A DNA stretch of 64,000 bases from Effrenium voratum (taxonomy: Eukaryota > Sar > Dinophyceae > Suessiales > Symbiodiniaceae), in NCBI GenBank assembly GCA_963377175.1, contig CAUJNA010001446.1:389422-453421 (forward strand), written 5' to 3'. Shown here in pieces: positions 55,484-64,000 of the stretch. The notes under the pieces were generated by a model. It was not told the DNA's origin. It ran no database searches and saw only the letters and a program-made list of their open reading frames with translations. The position numbers and the translations under genes were made by a program. How positions within the stretch are numbered: position 1 is the first letter of the stretch; the number at the start of each line of letters is the position of its first letter.

Positions 55484-55614
55484 GAGGACGCGGCCAATGG
55501 CTTGAAGACGCAGCTGCTGGCCGTCCCCGGACGCTTGGTCCACGGGGACTACACGGCGCGCTCGGGAGATACGCGGACCAGGGAGCTGCTGGCACCGTGC
55601 GAGTCCGCGGAGAG
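55484..55614 (+). CDS. CmcJ/AsaB-like oxygenase, exon E2 (VHGDYT)
   Basis: AG|G acceptor (gagccgacag|GAGGAC) and AG|GC donor (GCGGAGAG|gcgcct). It reads EDAANGLKTQLLAVPGRLVH, then GDYTARSGDTRTRELLAPCE, then SAE. VHGDYT..SG is the central motif of the family (VHNDYT in many members), whose His and Asp are the best candidates for Fe(II) ligands. It joins E1 in phase 0 and leaves two bases of an Arg codon. Codon bias is strong, in contrast to the flanking CA repeats. Confidence 0.82.
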
Positions 55615-56111
55615 GCGCCTTGGAGTCCAACTGAAAGTGAACATGGATATGTCTTGTTCCCAGGCAACCCACTTTTGTTTTTTGGTTTAACGGCGTTCAA
55701 TAGAGGGAATGAAGGAGGTATTTCTGAGAGGACATGGACCACCCCAAATCACCAGCCTGAGCAACCCTCTAACAACCACCCGTGAAAATCCACGAAAAAA
55801 GGCCATACCAAACCTTACTCGTACGCCGAACTTACTTCTTGTGAACCGCAACCAACATCCGCTTCTGACTCGTCAGCGCCAGCGTGGCACCCTCAGGCGC
55901 TTCCGCAGGGGCGGCTTGATCCTAGTTTTTTTATGGCGAAGGTCGACCCCGGTGAATCAGCCGTCAAAAGGTTGCAGGATTGCCTCTCAACTGGGACATA
56001 CCCTTTGCAGGAATCAACGAGAGGGGCTCCCGGGTTCCCACTAAGGGGCATCATGTGGGTTCTTCCGGGTGGCTTAGTTCCGGCAGCTTGCGGGTCTGGA
56101 AACCATCTGAG
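55615..56111. other. Intron between E2 and E3 (GC-AG)
   Basis: A 497-bp intron opening with GCGCCT and closing with ATCTGAG before G. The coding frame of E2 stays open 75 bases into it, so E2 would look longer to a gene finder restricted to GT donors. No repeat seen. Confidence 0.65.
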
Positions 56112-56223
56112 GATCGAGGCGGCCATGCAGGGCCGCGTCGCCTTGGTTAACGTTTGGGTGCCGCTGTGCCCCGTCCTGCGGGACCCGCTGGCGCTGGCAG
56201 AGTGGCAGACCTGCCGCCCCGAG
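56112..56223 (+). CDS. CmcJ/AsaB-like oxygenase, exon E3 (VNVW)
   Basis: AG|G acceptor (accatctgag|GATCGA) and a GA donor (CGCCCCGAG|gaatgc). It reads IEAAMQGRVALVNVWVPLCP, then VLRDPLALAEWQTCRPE. R..IVNVWRP..GPV.D.PLALCDA is a signature block of the family; here VNVW.PL.PVLRDPLAL fits. The usual Arg of WRP is Val and the usual Gly before PV is Cys. Phase matches E2 (one completing base) and E4 (phase 0). Confidence 0.82.
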
Positions 56224-56453
56224 GAATGCTCGCCCTGAAGCCACGGGTGCTGAATAGCAACCATGAATGTTTGTTTCCCAAAGGGAAACCAGACAGAGGA
56301 TTGGCATCTTCTTGGGTTTATGTCCCACCTCTTGTTCGACACGTTGTGAGGCAAGTGTTTGGGTTGGGGGAATGGCGGTTGTTCCAGACGGATGCTGGTA
56401 AATAACTTGTTGCTTTTTTGGGGAGACAATGATGGCAACCATGTTACGTGGAG
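56224..56453. other. Intron between E3 and E4 (GA-AG)
   Basis: A 230-bp intron with a GA 5' splice site, rare outside dinoflagellates. It contains a perfect inverted repeat GTTTCCCAAAGGGAAAC (about 56271-56287), similar in type to GGTTCCC/GGGAACC words in other introns of the window. Confidence 0.65.
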
Positions 56454-56533
56454 GACGTGATCCGGGTGAAGCGGATCCATCCCCACCGCACAGGGGAGAT
56501 CTACCATGGGCTTCGTGCAGCTGAACGCCAAAG
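56454..56533 (+). CDS. CmcJ/AsaB-like oxygenase, exon E4 (GEIYH)
   Basis: AG|G acceptor (gttacgtggag|GACGTG) and AG|GC donor (CGCCAAAG|gcaccc). It reads DVIRVKRIHPHRTGEIYHGL, then RAAERQ. R.GE.YH..H...HRW is the family's metal-site block; GEIYH is retained, with His the likely distal metal ligand. It leaves two bases of an Arg codon completed by the micro-exon. Confidence 0.82.
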
Positions 56534-56715
56534 GCACCCCAGCTCTTTGGGTGGAGTTTTACCCTTCAACTTGCCACCCAAAAAACGCCCAGGTGGAGAA
56601 GTTACCCTCCCAAGAAGTTAAATGTAAAACTTGTTACCCTTCAACTTGTTGGGAGGGACGCTTTCCCTTTAACTTCTGGTTCGAACTTGTAGCGGATGAA
56701 CGGACGCTCACCCAG
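56534..56715. other. Intron between E4 and E5 (GC-AG) with inverted repeat
   Basis: A 182-bp intron. CCCTCCCAAGAAGT and ACTTGTTGGGAGGG form a 14-base inverted repeat with one mismatch, and TTACCCTTCAACTTG occurs twice (once as TTTACCC). The hairpin could bring the splice sites together. Confidence 0.6.
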
Positions 56716-56743
56716 GATGGACTGGTACCTTTTTGGGATGGAT
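56716..56743 (+). CDS. CmcJ/AsaB-like oxygenase, micro-exon E5
   Basis: AG|G acceptor (gctcacccag|GATGGA) and GT donor (ATGGAT|gtgtat). Only 28 bases: after completing Arg it reads MDWYLFGMD, matching the family's HRWYYFPRM segment after GE.YH. Phase fits both neighbours. The junction to E6 is a few residues shorter than usual (family: PRM..DEALLFK), so the exact donor is the least certain boundary in the gene. Confidence 0.62.
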
Positions 56744-58072
56744 GTGTATTATGTAACTGTTTGTGGCAGTGGAACTTTAACCTGCAACCTTTTGCAGGAA
56801 CCTTCAGCTATTTGTCGACCAGTGCGTTTTGCCGCGAACTCGTCTCGTCACTCGTCGCACACATGGATTTCGAGCGTTTCCCAGATTTAAGGAACTGCCA
56901 CCTTGCAGGTTTTCTCAGTGGGTCTGTTCAAGGCAATGGTCTCATCTAGAGCCTCGACTTGCCGGTTGAAGCCGCGGTTTTATGGGATACACCTAGTCCA
57001 CTGCAACACATTGGCAGACCCCGCGTCCCGTTGAGCCCTTTGAGAGATTACTTTTGCGTGCTCTCGTTTGTTTAGTTCGCACACCTTTGCCCCAGGCATA
57101 CACAGCGGACAAGATGTGCAGGGTCCAATATGTGATATGCAAATGTGATTTTTATGCTTACATATTTTTGTTGATACATATTAGTGTATGTGAGCGGAAG
57201 TTGGAACTGCAGCACGTGTGGAGGCTCAAGTCCCACACAATTCGACAAAAGAGTATATAGTTATGGGTCCCAGTTCTTTGATTCGAGGATAGCACAAGCA
57301 ACAATCCATGTAGGTCTCTTTTCTTGGGGACCCAATTCCTACTTCAGGCCTTGGAATGGTAGATTTTGCAGGCTCCTTGGTGGGGAGGGGGTGGCCAGCG
57401 CTGGCCGCTTTAAGCCTTCGCACTTCCAGGGGTCCAGAAATATGCAGTTGCTTTGCACTGATTTGTGGCTGGTGTGCTTACACTGCAGTAACTTGCAACA
57501 ATCTTAGGAGTATGTATGTACAGAAGATTGTGAGACACGGTCCGTGCTGTTTTGTCTCCTTCATACATATATATATATATATATAACTCAAACAAGAAAA
57601 CCATAGAAACAGCGGTGTTTCTGTGACTGCGGCCGTCTCTTCTGAAGCCCTTCCCAAGTTTTTGCAGGTGGGTCTATTTTCCTGGCATGGAGCCTGGCGA
57701 GGCGGGGCCCCAGGTGCAGCTCTTGAAATCGAAGTGGGCCCTTCTGAACATTTGTTCCGCTTGGAGCATGGGGAAAACGTAGTGGGATGAAACTGAACTT
57801 TGAGATTCGCATGCTCGAAATTGCTTCCATGACAATGGTTGGAGAATTTGGACGCTGTTACTTTTGTTTGAAGATGTCACTTTGAGTTGCTTGCATTTTA
57901 GGGAGATCTCCCCACTAGCGTGTGACTTGACTCCAGGCCAACGCGAGGTTTTGAGTTTCATGTTTGCTTGGCTCAGCATTTGTGTTTGCAACAGGGTGCG
58001 GGCACCATCCTTGCGGGCATGGATCTGTGGAAACAATGGGGAACCTCCAAAGGATGGCGTTCCCTTTCTGAG
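56744..58072. other. Intron between E5 and E6
   Basis: About 1.3 kb. A (TA)n tract sits at 57567-57584. No exon-like block with clear boundaries inside; a 4-residue shortfall at the E5/E6 join leaves room for an unseen micro-exon. Confidence 0.5.
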
Positions 58073-58132
58073 GTGCTGGTCTTTAAGACCTACGACTCCG
58101 CGGAGGACCGGCCGCGCTTCGTGATCCACTCC
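58073..58132 (+). CDS. CmcJ/AsaB-like oxygenase, exon E6 (VFKTYDS)
   Basis: AG|G acceptor (ccctttctgag|GTGCTG) and a GC donor (CACTCC|gcgtcc). Twenty codons, VLVFKTYDSAEDRPRFVIHS. LLFK.YDS..DG..RF..H.AF is the most conserved C-terminal block of the family. Phase 0 at both ends. The frame continues open past the donor for about 200 bases, which would mislead GT-only gene finders. Confidence 0.83.
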
Positions 58133-58337
58133 GCGTCCCAGTTGCAAGTGCCTATCCACCTTTTTCCCGGCCTTCCCTTGAAATCAAGCAGCAAAACATC
58201 AAAAAGGTCAATAAATCAAGCAACACCACATCCAACCAACTGGAAAACAGGGCGCCTTTTGGCTCACTTGTCCAGGCCTCTGACCAACCAAAGAGAAAAA
58301 CGGGCGCCTTTGGGGTTTTTGTCCAATCTGGGCTGAG
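58133..58337. other. Intron between E6 and E7 (GC-AG)
   Basis: A 205-bp intron with an imperfect direct repeat (gaaaacagggcgccttttgg and gaaaaacgggcgcctttggg) about 50 bases apart. Confidence 0.65.
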
Positions 58338-58436
58338 GCTTTTGTGGACCCCAGCTCTCCTCCCAGCGCCCCGGCGCGGGAGAGCATCGAGCTGCGCTGC
58401 ATCGTCTTCTTCTCGGAGGCGCGGGTCGTGGGTTAG
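58338..58436 (+). CDS. CmcJ/AsaB-like oxygenase, terminal exon E7
   Basis: AG|G acceptor (atctgggctgag|GCTTTT), 32 codons and a TAG stop at 58434-58436. It reads AFVDPSSPPSAPARESIELR, then CIVFFSEARVVG. AF.DP..PP.APPRESIE.R.LVFF is the family's C-terminal signature, so the 3' end of the gene is secure. E0 to E7 sum to 247 codons, near the lower end of the family's usual length. Confidence 0.85.
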   Translation, partial: AFVDPSSPPSAPARESIELRCIVFFSEARVVG

Positions 58437-59324
58437 GGAGACAAGGGTTACTAGGTTTGGCCTTGTCGTTTTTGAGGATACCCTCTCGGGGTTGACAATT
58501 TGAAGAGAAGGAAGTGAAGGAAGCCACAAAAAAGGGGGCTCGCTCAAAACGTCGACACCCGCCATCTGTTTTTTTGGTGGGTTTTCAGTGGGTTTCCTTG
58601 TGGGGTAAGGAACCTGCGCTTCGAACTCGGAAGGAGGTGCCCAAATGGGGAGGCGGGAAGCAGGTTCCCCTTTCAGCTGCAATTATCCATGTGGGTGGAC
58701 AAAATCCACTTTGAATGAAACTCTACGAGCAATTATTGGGAGTATCCTACAAAGTGGTGCAGGATTTCGTCCCATCCACAGTGGGGATTGGAATCAGCCA
58801 CCTTGGTCTTCACAACCTTGTACATGGATGAAGCGTCGCTGCAAGGATACCTATGATTGTCTAACCGGGCTTTGTAAAAGGAAAGTGCGTATCAAATAAC
58901 CAATGCCAAGGAAGGGGAACATCAGAAAAAAAGTGCGCAAAGGGCAGACGTAATAGGTGAATTTTGAGTTGGAGGCTTGAGCCTGCCGCCATTACCAGCG
59001 ATCGAGATTCAGGGAAACCGGATTGCTGCACTGGAGTCAGTATTAAATTTGTTGGCTCAGGCTACTCAGGTTCGAAGGTTTTGCTGCATCATCTCCTGCA
59101 CGATGCGTTCTACAGGCAAGGCTTCTTGAAAACTGTCCCACTCAAGTGACCTTTGCTAAGTCTAGCTGGTCAAATGCACCAGTTCAACCGTGTCCGGCCC
59201 CTATTTAGCCACAACAACCAAGCAATCATGGACATAGACACATGCGGGAAAAGGCCAATGTACCTTTGCATACCTATTGACCTATTGCCACGCATGTAAT
59301 TCTAGATCTTTCCCCAACAGCAAG
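58437..59324. other. No confident gene
   Basis: Short frames only. A plus frame at 58964-59149 (containing FVGSGYSGSKVLLHHLLHDA) lacks bias and boundaries. Confidence 0.45.
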
Positions 59325-59409
59325 GATGAGCCTTGCTGATCACAACGTCCACCTACAGGATGCCTACGGAATCATGCCTGGGATTGGGCACGACGTGCGG
59401 TTTGACGCT
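59325..59409 (+). CDS. Candidate start or internal exon, unknown
   Basis: AG|G acceptor (ccccaacagcaag|GATGAG) places an ATG at 59326. The frame reads MSLADHNVHLQDAYGIMPGI, then GHDVRFDA, and a GA donor (GACGCT|gaactc) in phase 0 joins the exon at 59657. Without splicing it stops at a TGA seven bases later. GC3 is moderately high. The ATG may be internal if an upstream exon exists. No family recognised. Confidence 0.4.
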
Positions 59410-59526
59410 GAACTCTGAGAACGATTCAGCAGGCGCCCCAGCCGTACCCAAAATTTTGGGAGCAGCAACCTCACGGGCACTGGCCGTGGCCGGTCTTTTC
59501 CCGGGCTTAAGTCGACTCCTAGGTCA

Positions 59527-59628
59527 CCCAGTAGTGCCCTTTTACCCTTTTGTGGGGGAGGGTTCCCCTACTAAAATAGACTACAGAAAAAAAGTTGGCA
59601 CCCTTATTCTAACCTCTCTACTGGAGGA
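59527..59628 (+). repeat. ~100-bp dispersed repeat, uninterrupted copy
   Basis: Matches 53231-53274 plus 54440-54495 at about 90%. It shows a single TA (59569-59570) where the other copy carries the 1,165-bp element, and therefore acts as the empty site. It lies in the putative intron between 59409 and 59657. Confidence 0.88.
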
Positions 59629-59656
59629 ATAGACCCCTGTGCGGCGTGCTGGCCAG

Positions 59657-59761
59657 GTGCCCGAAGATTTCGGCGCCCAATTCGTGCCGCCCCACCTGGA
59701 CCCCTCCTCTCCGGATCATGACTTGACTGCGCCGAAGCTCGGAGACGGGTTAGGCGGTTAG
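59657..59761 (+). CDS. Good terminal exon, unknown protein
   Basis: AG|G acceptor (tgctggccag|GTGCCC), 34 codons with strong GC3, then TAG at 59759-59761. It reads VPEDFGAQFVPPHLDPSSPD, then HDLTAPKLGDGLGG. Acidic, Pro-rich and probably unstructured C-terminus. It can join the exon ending at 59409 in phase 0. No family recognised. Confidence 0.58.
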   Translation: MPEDFGAQFVPPHLDPSSPDHDLTAPKLGDGLGG

Positions 59762-61060
59762 GCGCTTGCGCCAGGCACTGTAGAAGAATGGCCTATAATG
59801 GCCTGCAGCGTGGAAACTGGGGTCTTCTCCAAAACGATTTTATTTAGATCTAAGGTTGGCTAAGTATGAAACATACTCTGAAAGTAGCATGTTTGTGTGC
59901 TCCAGTTGTGGGCTAAGGAAATGATATATGATGCCGAGCTTGTTTCATGAGTGCCCAAGGAGAGAGATATTTGTGCTGGTATGTTCTGGCATGATGTTTT
60001 GGTGACTTTTTGCTTCTTGAAGTGCAAGTGCTCGTGCTTTGTGCTTGATTCAAGGGGATGTTTGCCATGTGCGGCCAAGCTTGAGGCCGGCATGGGTTTA
60101 TTTGCGCCTGTACTTCCATGCTAACCTTCGTACGGTAGCCCTTAATTTAATCCACGGACCCGCTGGAGTTCTGGCCCCTTGCATCAGTGAGCCACCTGAG
60201 AGCTAACTTGGACGGCATCTTGTACGTGTTTTCTTTCTTGAGCCAGCTCCCAAACCGTAAGTCACCGGGCAATCAAGGCGCGCAACAGCATCTAGCATGG
60301 GAATTTGCTGTCCCATCCATCCCGGCCTTTTGCTTGCATTTTGATTGGAATTTGAACTAGGTGTCCACCAAAAGTTGCTCTGAAGTTGCTGGTAGAATCA
60401 TGGCATGGCATAGTCAGAGGTGATGAGAGGGATAGTTGACCATAGCTGACATCATCTTACTCGAGACTGGCACGAAAAAACGCCACGGCAGCTCTGTCAG
60501 GAAGGTTGAGAAGTCTGAGGCAATGCCGGAGTGGTGAGGGGTGCACCGCATTTTGTAGCCGGTGACGTGTCCAGAATTCGAATGAATCTTCCCGGCTTGG
60601 CCATGGTACCTAGCAACAGGGCAAGGGGTTACTTTCCTTGACTCTGGGCCGCGGGGTATGGCTGCGGTGCAAAGGGATGAGAAATATGTGAGTGTGACAG
60701 AGTGGCGTTGAAGTCGGCGTCCACCTTTTGTTGGCCGGTACCGGCGCAAGAAAACCACATGCCAGCTGCAAAGTCATTGGGTGAGCAAAGGGTCGGTCAG
60801 ACACGTGTTGGAACTCAGGCACCAAGCCCTGCAGTCAGTCACTTCTTGTCAGATGGCAGTGGCGAGATTGGTACAGTTGGCCATTGTGCAGGGGGCCATT
60901 CCTGAACTGTACGTGGCGGGCCTTCCCACACCGGAAGTGAGCCCTTCCACTGGTGGACTCGTCTAAGACGAGCGCCACTTTTCCACTGGAGGCTTCAGGC
61001 GAGCAGTGCAACTAAAAAGCTTTCACAGCTCACATTAGCCGGTCGTGTGAGAGCAGAGCC
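59762..61060. other. No confident gene
   Basis: A plus frame at 60781-60966 (containing HQALQSVTSCQMAVARLVQL) looks helical but has no clear acceptor and weak GC3. Nothing else supported. Confidence 0.4.
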
Positions 61061-61212
61061 ACACTCCCACACCCACACCGACAGCCACATCGCATCCTCA
61101 CCGTCACCCTTGCTTGCGCACAACCCATGCACACAGACACACAGCCACACACAGACACACAGACACACACACACACACGTACAGATGCAAATGTAGACAT
61201 GCACACAGACCT
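61061..61212 (+). repeat. CACACAGA microsatellite
   Basis: ACACAGAC, ACACACAC and CCACAC words over about 150 bases with a central (CA)n at 61162-61180. Confidence 0.9.
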
Positions 61213-61527
61213 ACAGACATACTCCCTTACCCCCAGTACTGCACGCCCCATAATTTAAACTGTTGTTTTTGTGTTTTCCGTGGGCCTGGTTTTCAGTGTG
61301 GCCATGCCAGAGACTAGCTTGAGTTGCAGCACAAATCACACTTTCCTTGCCTAGTCCAAAAAGCTTACTTAGTATTGGTTTCAAATTGGCTATTCTAGAC
61401 TTAGTATTTCCGGCCCCGCAATTTTGGAAAAATGTTTTATTATCACTTCTCGAGTTCCTGGACTTTTTGCTTCTTAGGAAGGCCATTTTAGTGGTATATA
61501 AACTTGGGCCAACCCACTCAGGAAGTG

Positions 61528-61900
61528 AGACACAGACACAGACATTTGCAAACACGGACATATGCAGACACAGACATATGCAGACAGACAGACAGACAAA
61601 CAGACACAAAAGCGCACAGACACAACAGCGCACAGACACAAGCACACATACACGGACACGCAACTCACAGAGACATGCGCATAGTCACACAGACTATGTA
61701 CAAGACGCACTCGCAGACACACACACACACACACACAGACTCGCAGAGACACAGAGACATGGAGACTCAGAGTCACAGAGGCAGACATGCACAGACACAT
61801 ACACACACACAGACGCCGCTACACTCGCGCCCCCGCACATACACGCCCGCAACTGCAACCGAATGCACCCGCACATGCTCACGCGCTCGCGCTCGCGCAC
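61528..61900 (+). repeat. CAGACA/CACAGA microsatellite
   Basis: Nearly 400 bases of ACACAGACA, CAGACAGACAGACA and ACACACAC words, ending in a cgctcgcgctcgcgc patch. Frames of 150-211 codons through it are Thr/His/Gln or Cys/Val-rich artefacts. Confidence 0.92.
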
Positions 61901-62494
61901 AGACACTTTTGCGGCCTGTTTGGCTTTGCTGAATCTGAAGATTTCCTTTTCTGCAAGTTGCAAGTTCGTCACTTATGTCTGATGGAGTTGCCGCATCCAA
62001 AGGAACCATCGGAGACAACTGGGTCCCATCGCCTGGAATCTGGTGGACGTGCTAAAGCAGTTACTTTGCCAAAGGTTGTTTGACGGCGGTGGGTGGCAGG
62101 ACCCCATGCTCAACAATCTATGTGGTGTGTAGGCAGGGTGCACCAGAGTTGATTGATGCCTATAGATAGGTTGTCAGAGGGATATGTTCAAACAGATAGA
62201 TGATGGATACTAGATATTGTAAAACCGATAGATCGATAGCGATGCACACCCCGCACTGCTTAGTTTTGAAGGACCATGGCATGGACATCACTCATGTTGA
62301 GTGGTCCCCAGTTGCAAAGCAAACCTGAAACCCATACCATGGTTGTTGTTGGGAAACATTTTACATTTTTGCTTCTTGTGGTTTAGAGGGAATTCCCCAC
62401 TTAATTGCTACAATTTAAATTGTTGCTCCCCTTCCAACGTCAACCAAGATACACTTAACACCCGACTCACCTGGGGATGTCGAAGTTTCGTCAG
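61901..62494. other. No gene recognised
   Basis: A short GATA-like patch at 62158-62240 (gatagatgatggatactaga, gatagatcgatagcgat). No exon boundaries with bias. Confidence 0.5.
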
Positions 62495-62578
62495 GTGATC
62501 CTGGCCACTGGTGTGGCGCAGAAGCTCTGCGAGGCGCAGCTCCGACACGGCGTGCGGGCTTCGATGCGGCGACAGTAA
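62495..62578 (+). CDS. Candidate terminal exon; minus strand also plausible
   Basis: Plus reading: AG|G acceptor (tttcgtcag|GTGATC), VILATGVAQKLCEAQLRHGV, then RASMRRQ and TAA, with about 85% G/C third positions. The minus strand of 62471-62585 also has excellent splice motifs (ttcccag|GTCAAC and CCCCAG|gtgagt) around a frame VNITVAASKPARRVGAAPRR, but weak GC3. Plus is preferred on codon bias and neighbouring strand. Confidence 0.42.
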   Translation: MILATGVAQKLCEAQLRHGVRASMRRQ

Positions 62579-63536
62579 TGTTGACCTGGGAAACCCGTGG
62601 CATTGTTAGGGTGTTCCCTCCAAAGGTGGTCTGAATCCCCACTAAAAGGGGACACCCCCCGATCAAAATCAACCAGGGGTTCTGCTTAATCCGGGGTTAA
62701 CAGTAGGGCAAGTGATACTCAGGCCAAGCGTTCTGTGGATTCTAAGCGCCAAATCCCCGTTGGGAACGACGCAAAACAGATCAAACAAAGGGTCCCCTTT
62801 TCTGAGCGAGTTTGCATGCTCAAACCTCGATGAAGACTTCGTTCTTAGTCTGTTTTTTCGGGTGCCACTCAGGCCAAATGGAAAGTCGGCTTCCATGTGT
62901 TTGTTTTGGATGAAGGTCCCTGATCCGGGGGTCCCTCAGTTCATGTTGAAGGAAGTAGAACAGCAATTAGAACACTTCCATGTTGGTGGGCTGGCCATTC
63001 CAACTCGCTAATTGATATGTGTGTTTCGCATTTGGTTAATCGAAGACGATGGGAGGGCCTGTGGTATCTATCCCAGCGTATCTGGGAAGGATCACACAAT
63101 GGGGTGATTATATTTGTGATTTTTGTCGGGGGACTCCTGCACAGAATTTGTGATTTGCTTCATGGCAGCCACTGTGCGCTTGCGCACCTTTTAGCCAATG
63201 ATGCAAAGAAGCTTTGCTGCCGATCGCCTGTCACTCTGGTAGTTGATGACGGGCCGTCAGGATGTTTCAGGGAATGTCTCCCGGCAAATGTGCACCAAGC
63301 ACAGAACGCTCCAGTGATTCGCTGCTACTGCCAACGTTTGGTGGGCTGCATGATGCATGATGCGTGATCTCCGGATGCCGGTATATATGTGTTGGCCTAG
63401 GGCCTGGCGCAGGATATGCTAGCACACACTGAGCACGTGGTTAGGTTGAGTGAATCGGGCGCACCCGCACAGGCGTGCAGAGGCAATCGCGTTTCTTAAC
63501 AGCCACCAGAGCTCCCATGTACGCCCATGTGCCTGC
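62579..63536. other. No confident gene
   Basis: Frames at 62712-63011 and 63017-63367 (+) lack GC3 bias and splice boundaries. Nothing else seen. Confidence 0.45.
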
Positions 63537-63544
63537 TCACCTCC

Positions 63545-64000
63545 AACACCCACAAACACACACAGACACACAGACACACACACACAGACAGACACACAGA
63601 CACACAGACACACACACACACACACAGAGACACACAGAGACACACAGAGAGACACACAGACACACACGCACACAGACACGCACAGACACACACACACAGA
63701 CACACACACAGACACACCGACACAGACACACAGACACAGACACACAGACACACAGACACAGACACACAGATACAGACACACAGACACACAGACACACACA
63801 CACACACCACACACCACACACCACACACACACCACACAAACACACCTCACACACACACACACACACCACACACCACCACACCACACACACACACGCCACA
63901 CCACACACCACCACACCACACACACACACACCACACCACACCACAACACACCCACACCCACACACCACACACACACCACACACACACGCCACACCACACA
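63545..64000 (+). repeat. Large (CA)n/(CACAGA)n/(CACAC CA)n microsatellite
   Basis: Over 450 bases composed of CACA, CACAGA and CACACCA words, running to the window edge. It changes from CACAGA-rich (to about 63800) to CACACCACAC-rich. The Cys/Val-only minus-strand frames of 115-192 codons are translation artefacts. Confidence 0.95.

Noticed and set aside
54997..55785. 262-codon plus-strand frame
   Set aside because: Runs through a CA-rich microsatellite and crosses exon E2 in a different frame from the conserved VHGDYT reading.
61347..61982. 211-codon plus-strand frame
   Set aside because: More than half is CAGACA microsatellite; composition is Thr, Gln, His and Asp only.
63419..63997. 192-codon minus-strand Cys/Val-rich frame
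   Set aside because: Translation of a CA/CACAGA microsatellite; all three minus frames look alike.

Overview
The window looks like nuclear DNA of a dinoflagellate, most likely close to Symbiodiniaceae or Polarella. Four things support this. (1) Coding sequence occurs as short, GC3-rich exons separated by long non-coding stretches. (2) In the one gene that could be assembled, the exon joins use GC and GA 5' splice sites as well as GT, usually with a G on the exon side of the acceptor (AG|G). (3) There are arrays of degenerate TTTAGGG-like sequence, the telomere repeat type of dinoflagellates and plants. (4) A decayed copia-type gag fragment resembles the gag abundant in dinoflagellate genomes. 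Almost all credible exons lie on the + strand, which fits the long unidirectional gene blocks of these genomes. Most long open frames here are chance products of minisatellites and low-complexity DNA.

Layout. 1-20 kb: mostly unassigned DNA with a few candidate exons (2810, 3590, 9717), a telomere-like tract at 3.2 kb, and minisatellites built on GGAACTATTT and on a 55-bp GAACCGT unit (15.8-18.8 kb). 20-24 kb: two good orphan exons (20209, 22949) and a T/G-rich simple-sequence tract. 23.7-30.2 kb: a repeat district with four telomere-like arrays, a decayed copia gag, an ISXO2-like transposase relic, and a 1.2-kb non-autonomous DNA transposon with CACTA-like ends and a 5-bp target duplication. 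31.7-42.3 kb: a run of + strand exons. Three of them (36191, 40711, 41536) join in phase and include a PDZ-like segment. 45.6-46.3 kb: a minisatellite of TTCCCAACC units. 46.8-50.1 kb: Cys-rich and membrane exons that read as the N-terminal half of a DHHC-type palmitoyltransferase; no zinc-finger exon was found.

50.5-58.4 kb holds the best gene: a multi-exon CmcJ/NvfI/AsaB-like oxygenase. Seven exons plus a probable eighth (51835-58436) join in phase to about 247 codons ending in TAG, and an uncertain N-terminal exon may lie at 50560. Its 2.9-kb intron contains a 1,165-bp DNA element (53275-54439) with terminal inverted repeats and TA target duplications. The element sits inside a ~100-bp repeat whose uninterrupted copy survives at 59527, so an occupied and an empty site are both visible in the window. 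The element carries 287-bp tandem units, each with a 38-bp near-perfect palindrome. 58.4-64 kb: a possible two-exon gene end (59325-59761), one further exon (62495), and large CA/CAGA microsatellites to the window edge.

No rRNA, tRNA, spliced-leader gene or CRISPR array was recognised. All identifications were made by reading. Exon limits are inferred from splice motifs, phase and codon bias, not from transcripts.
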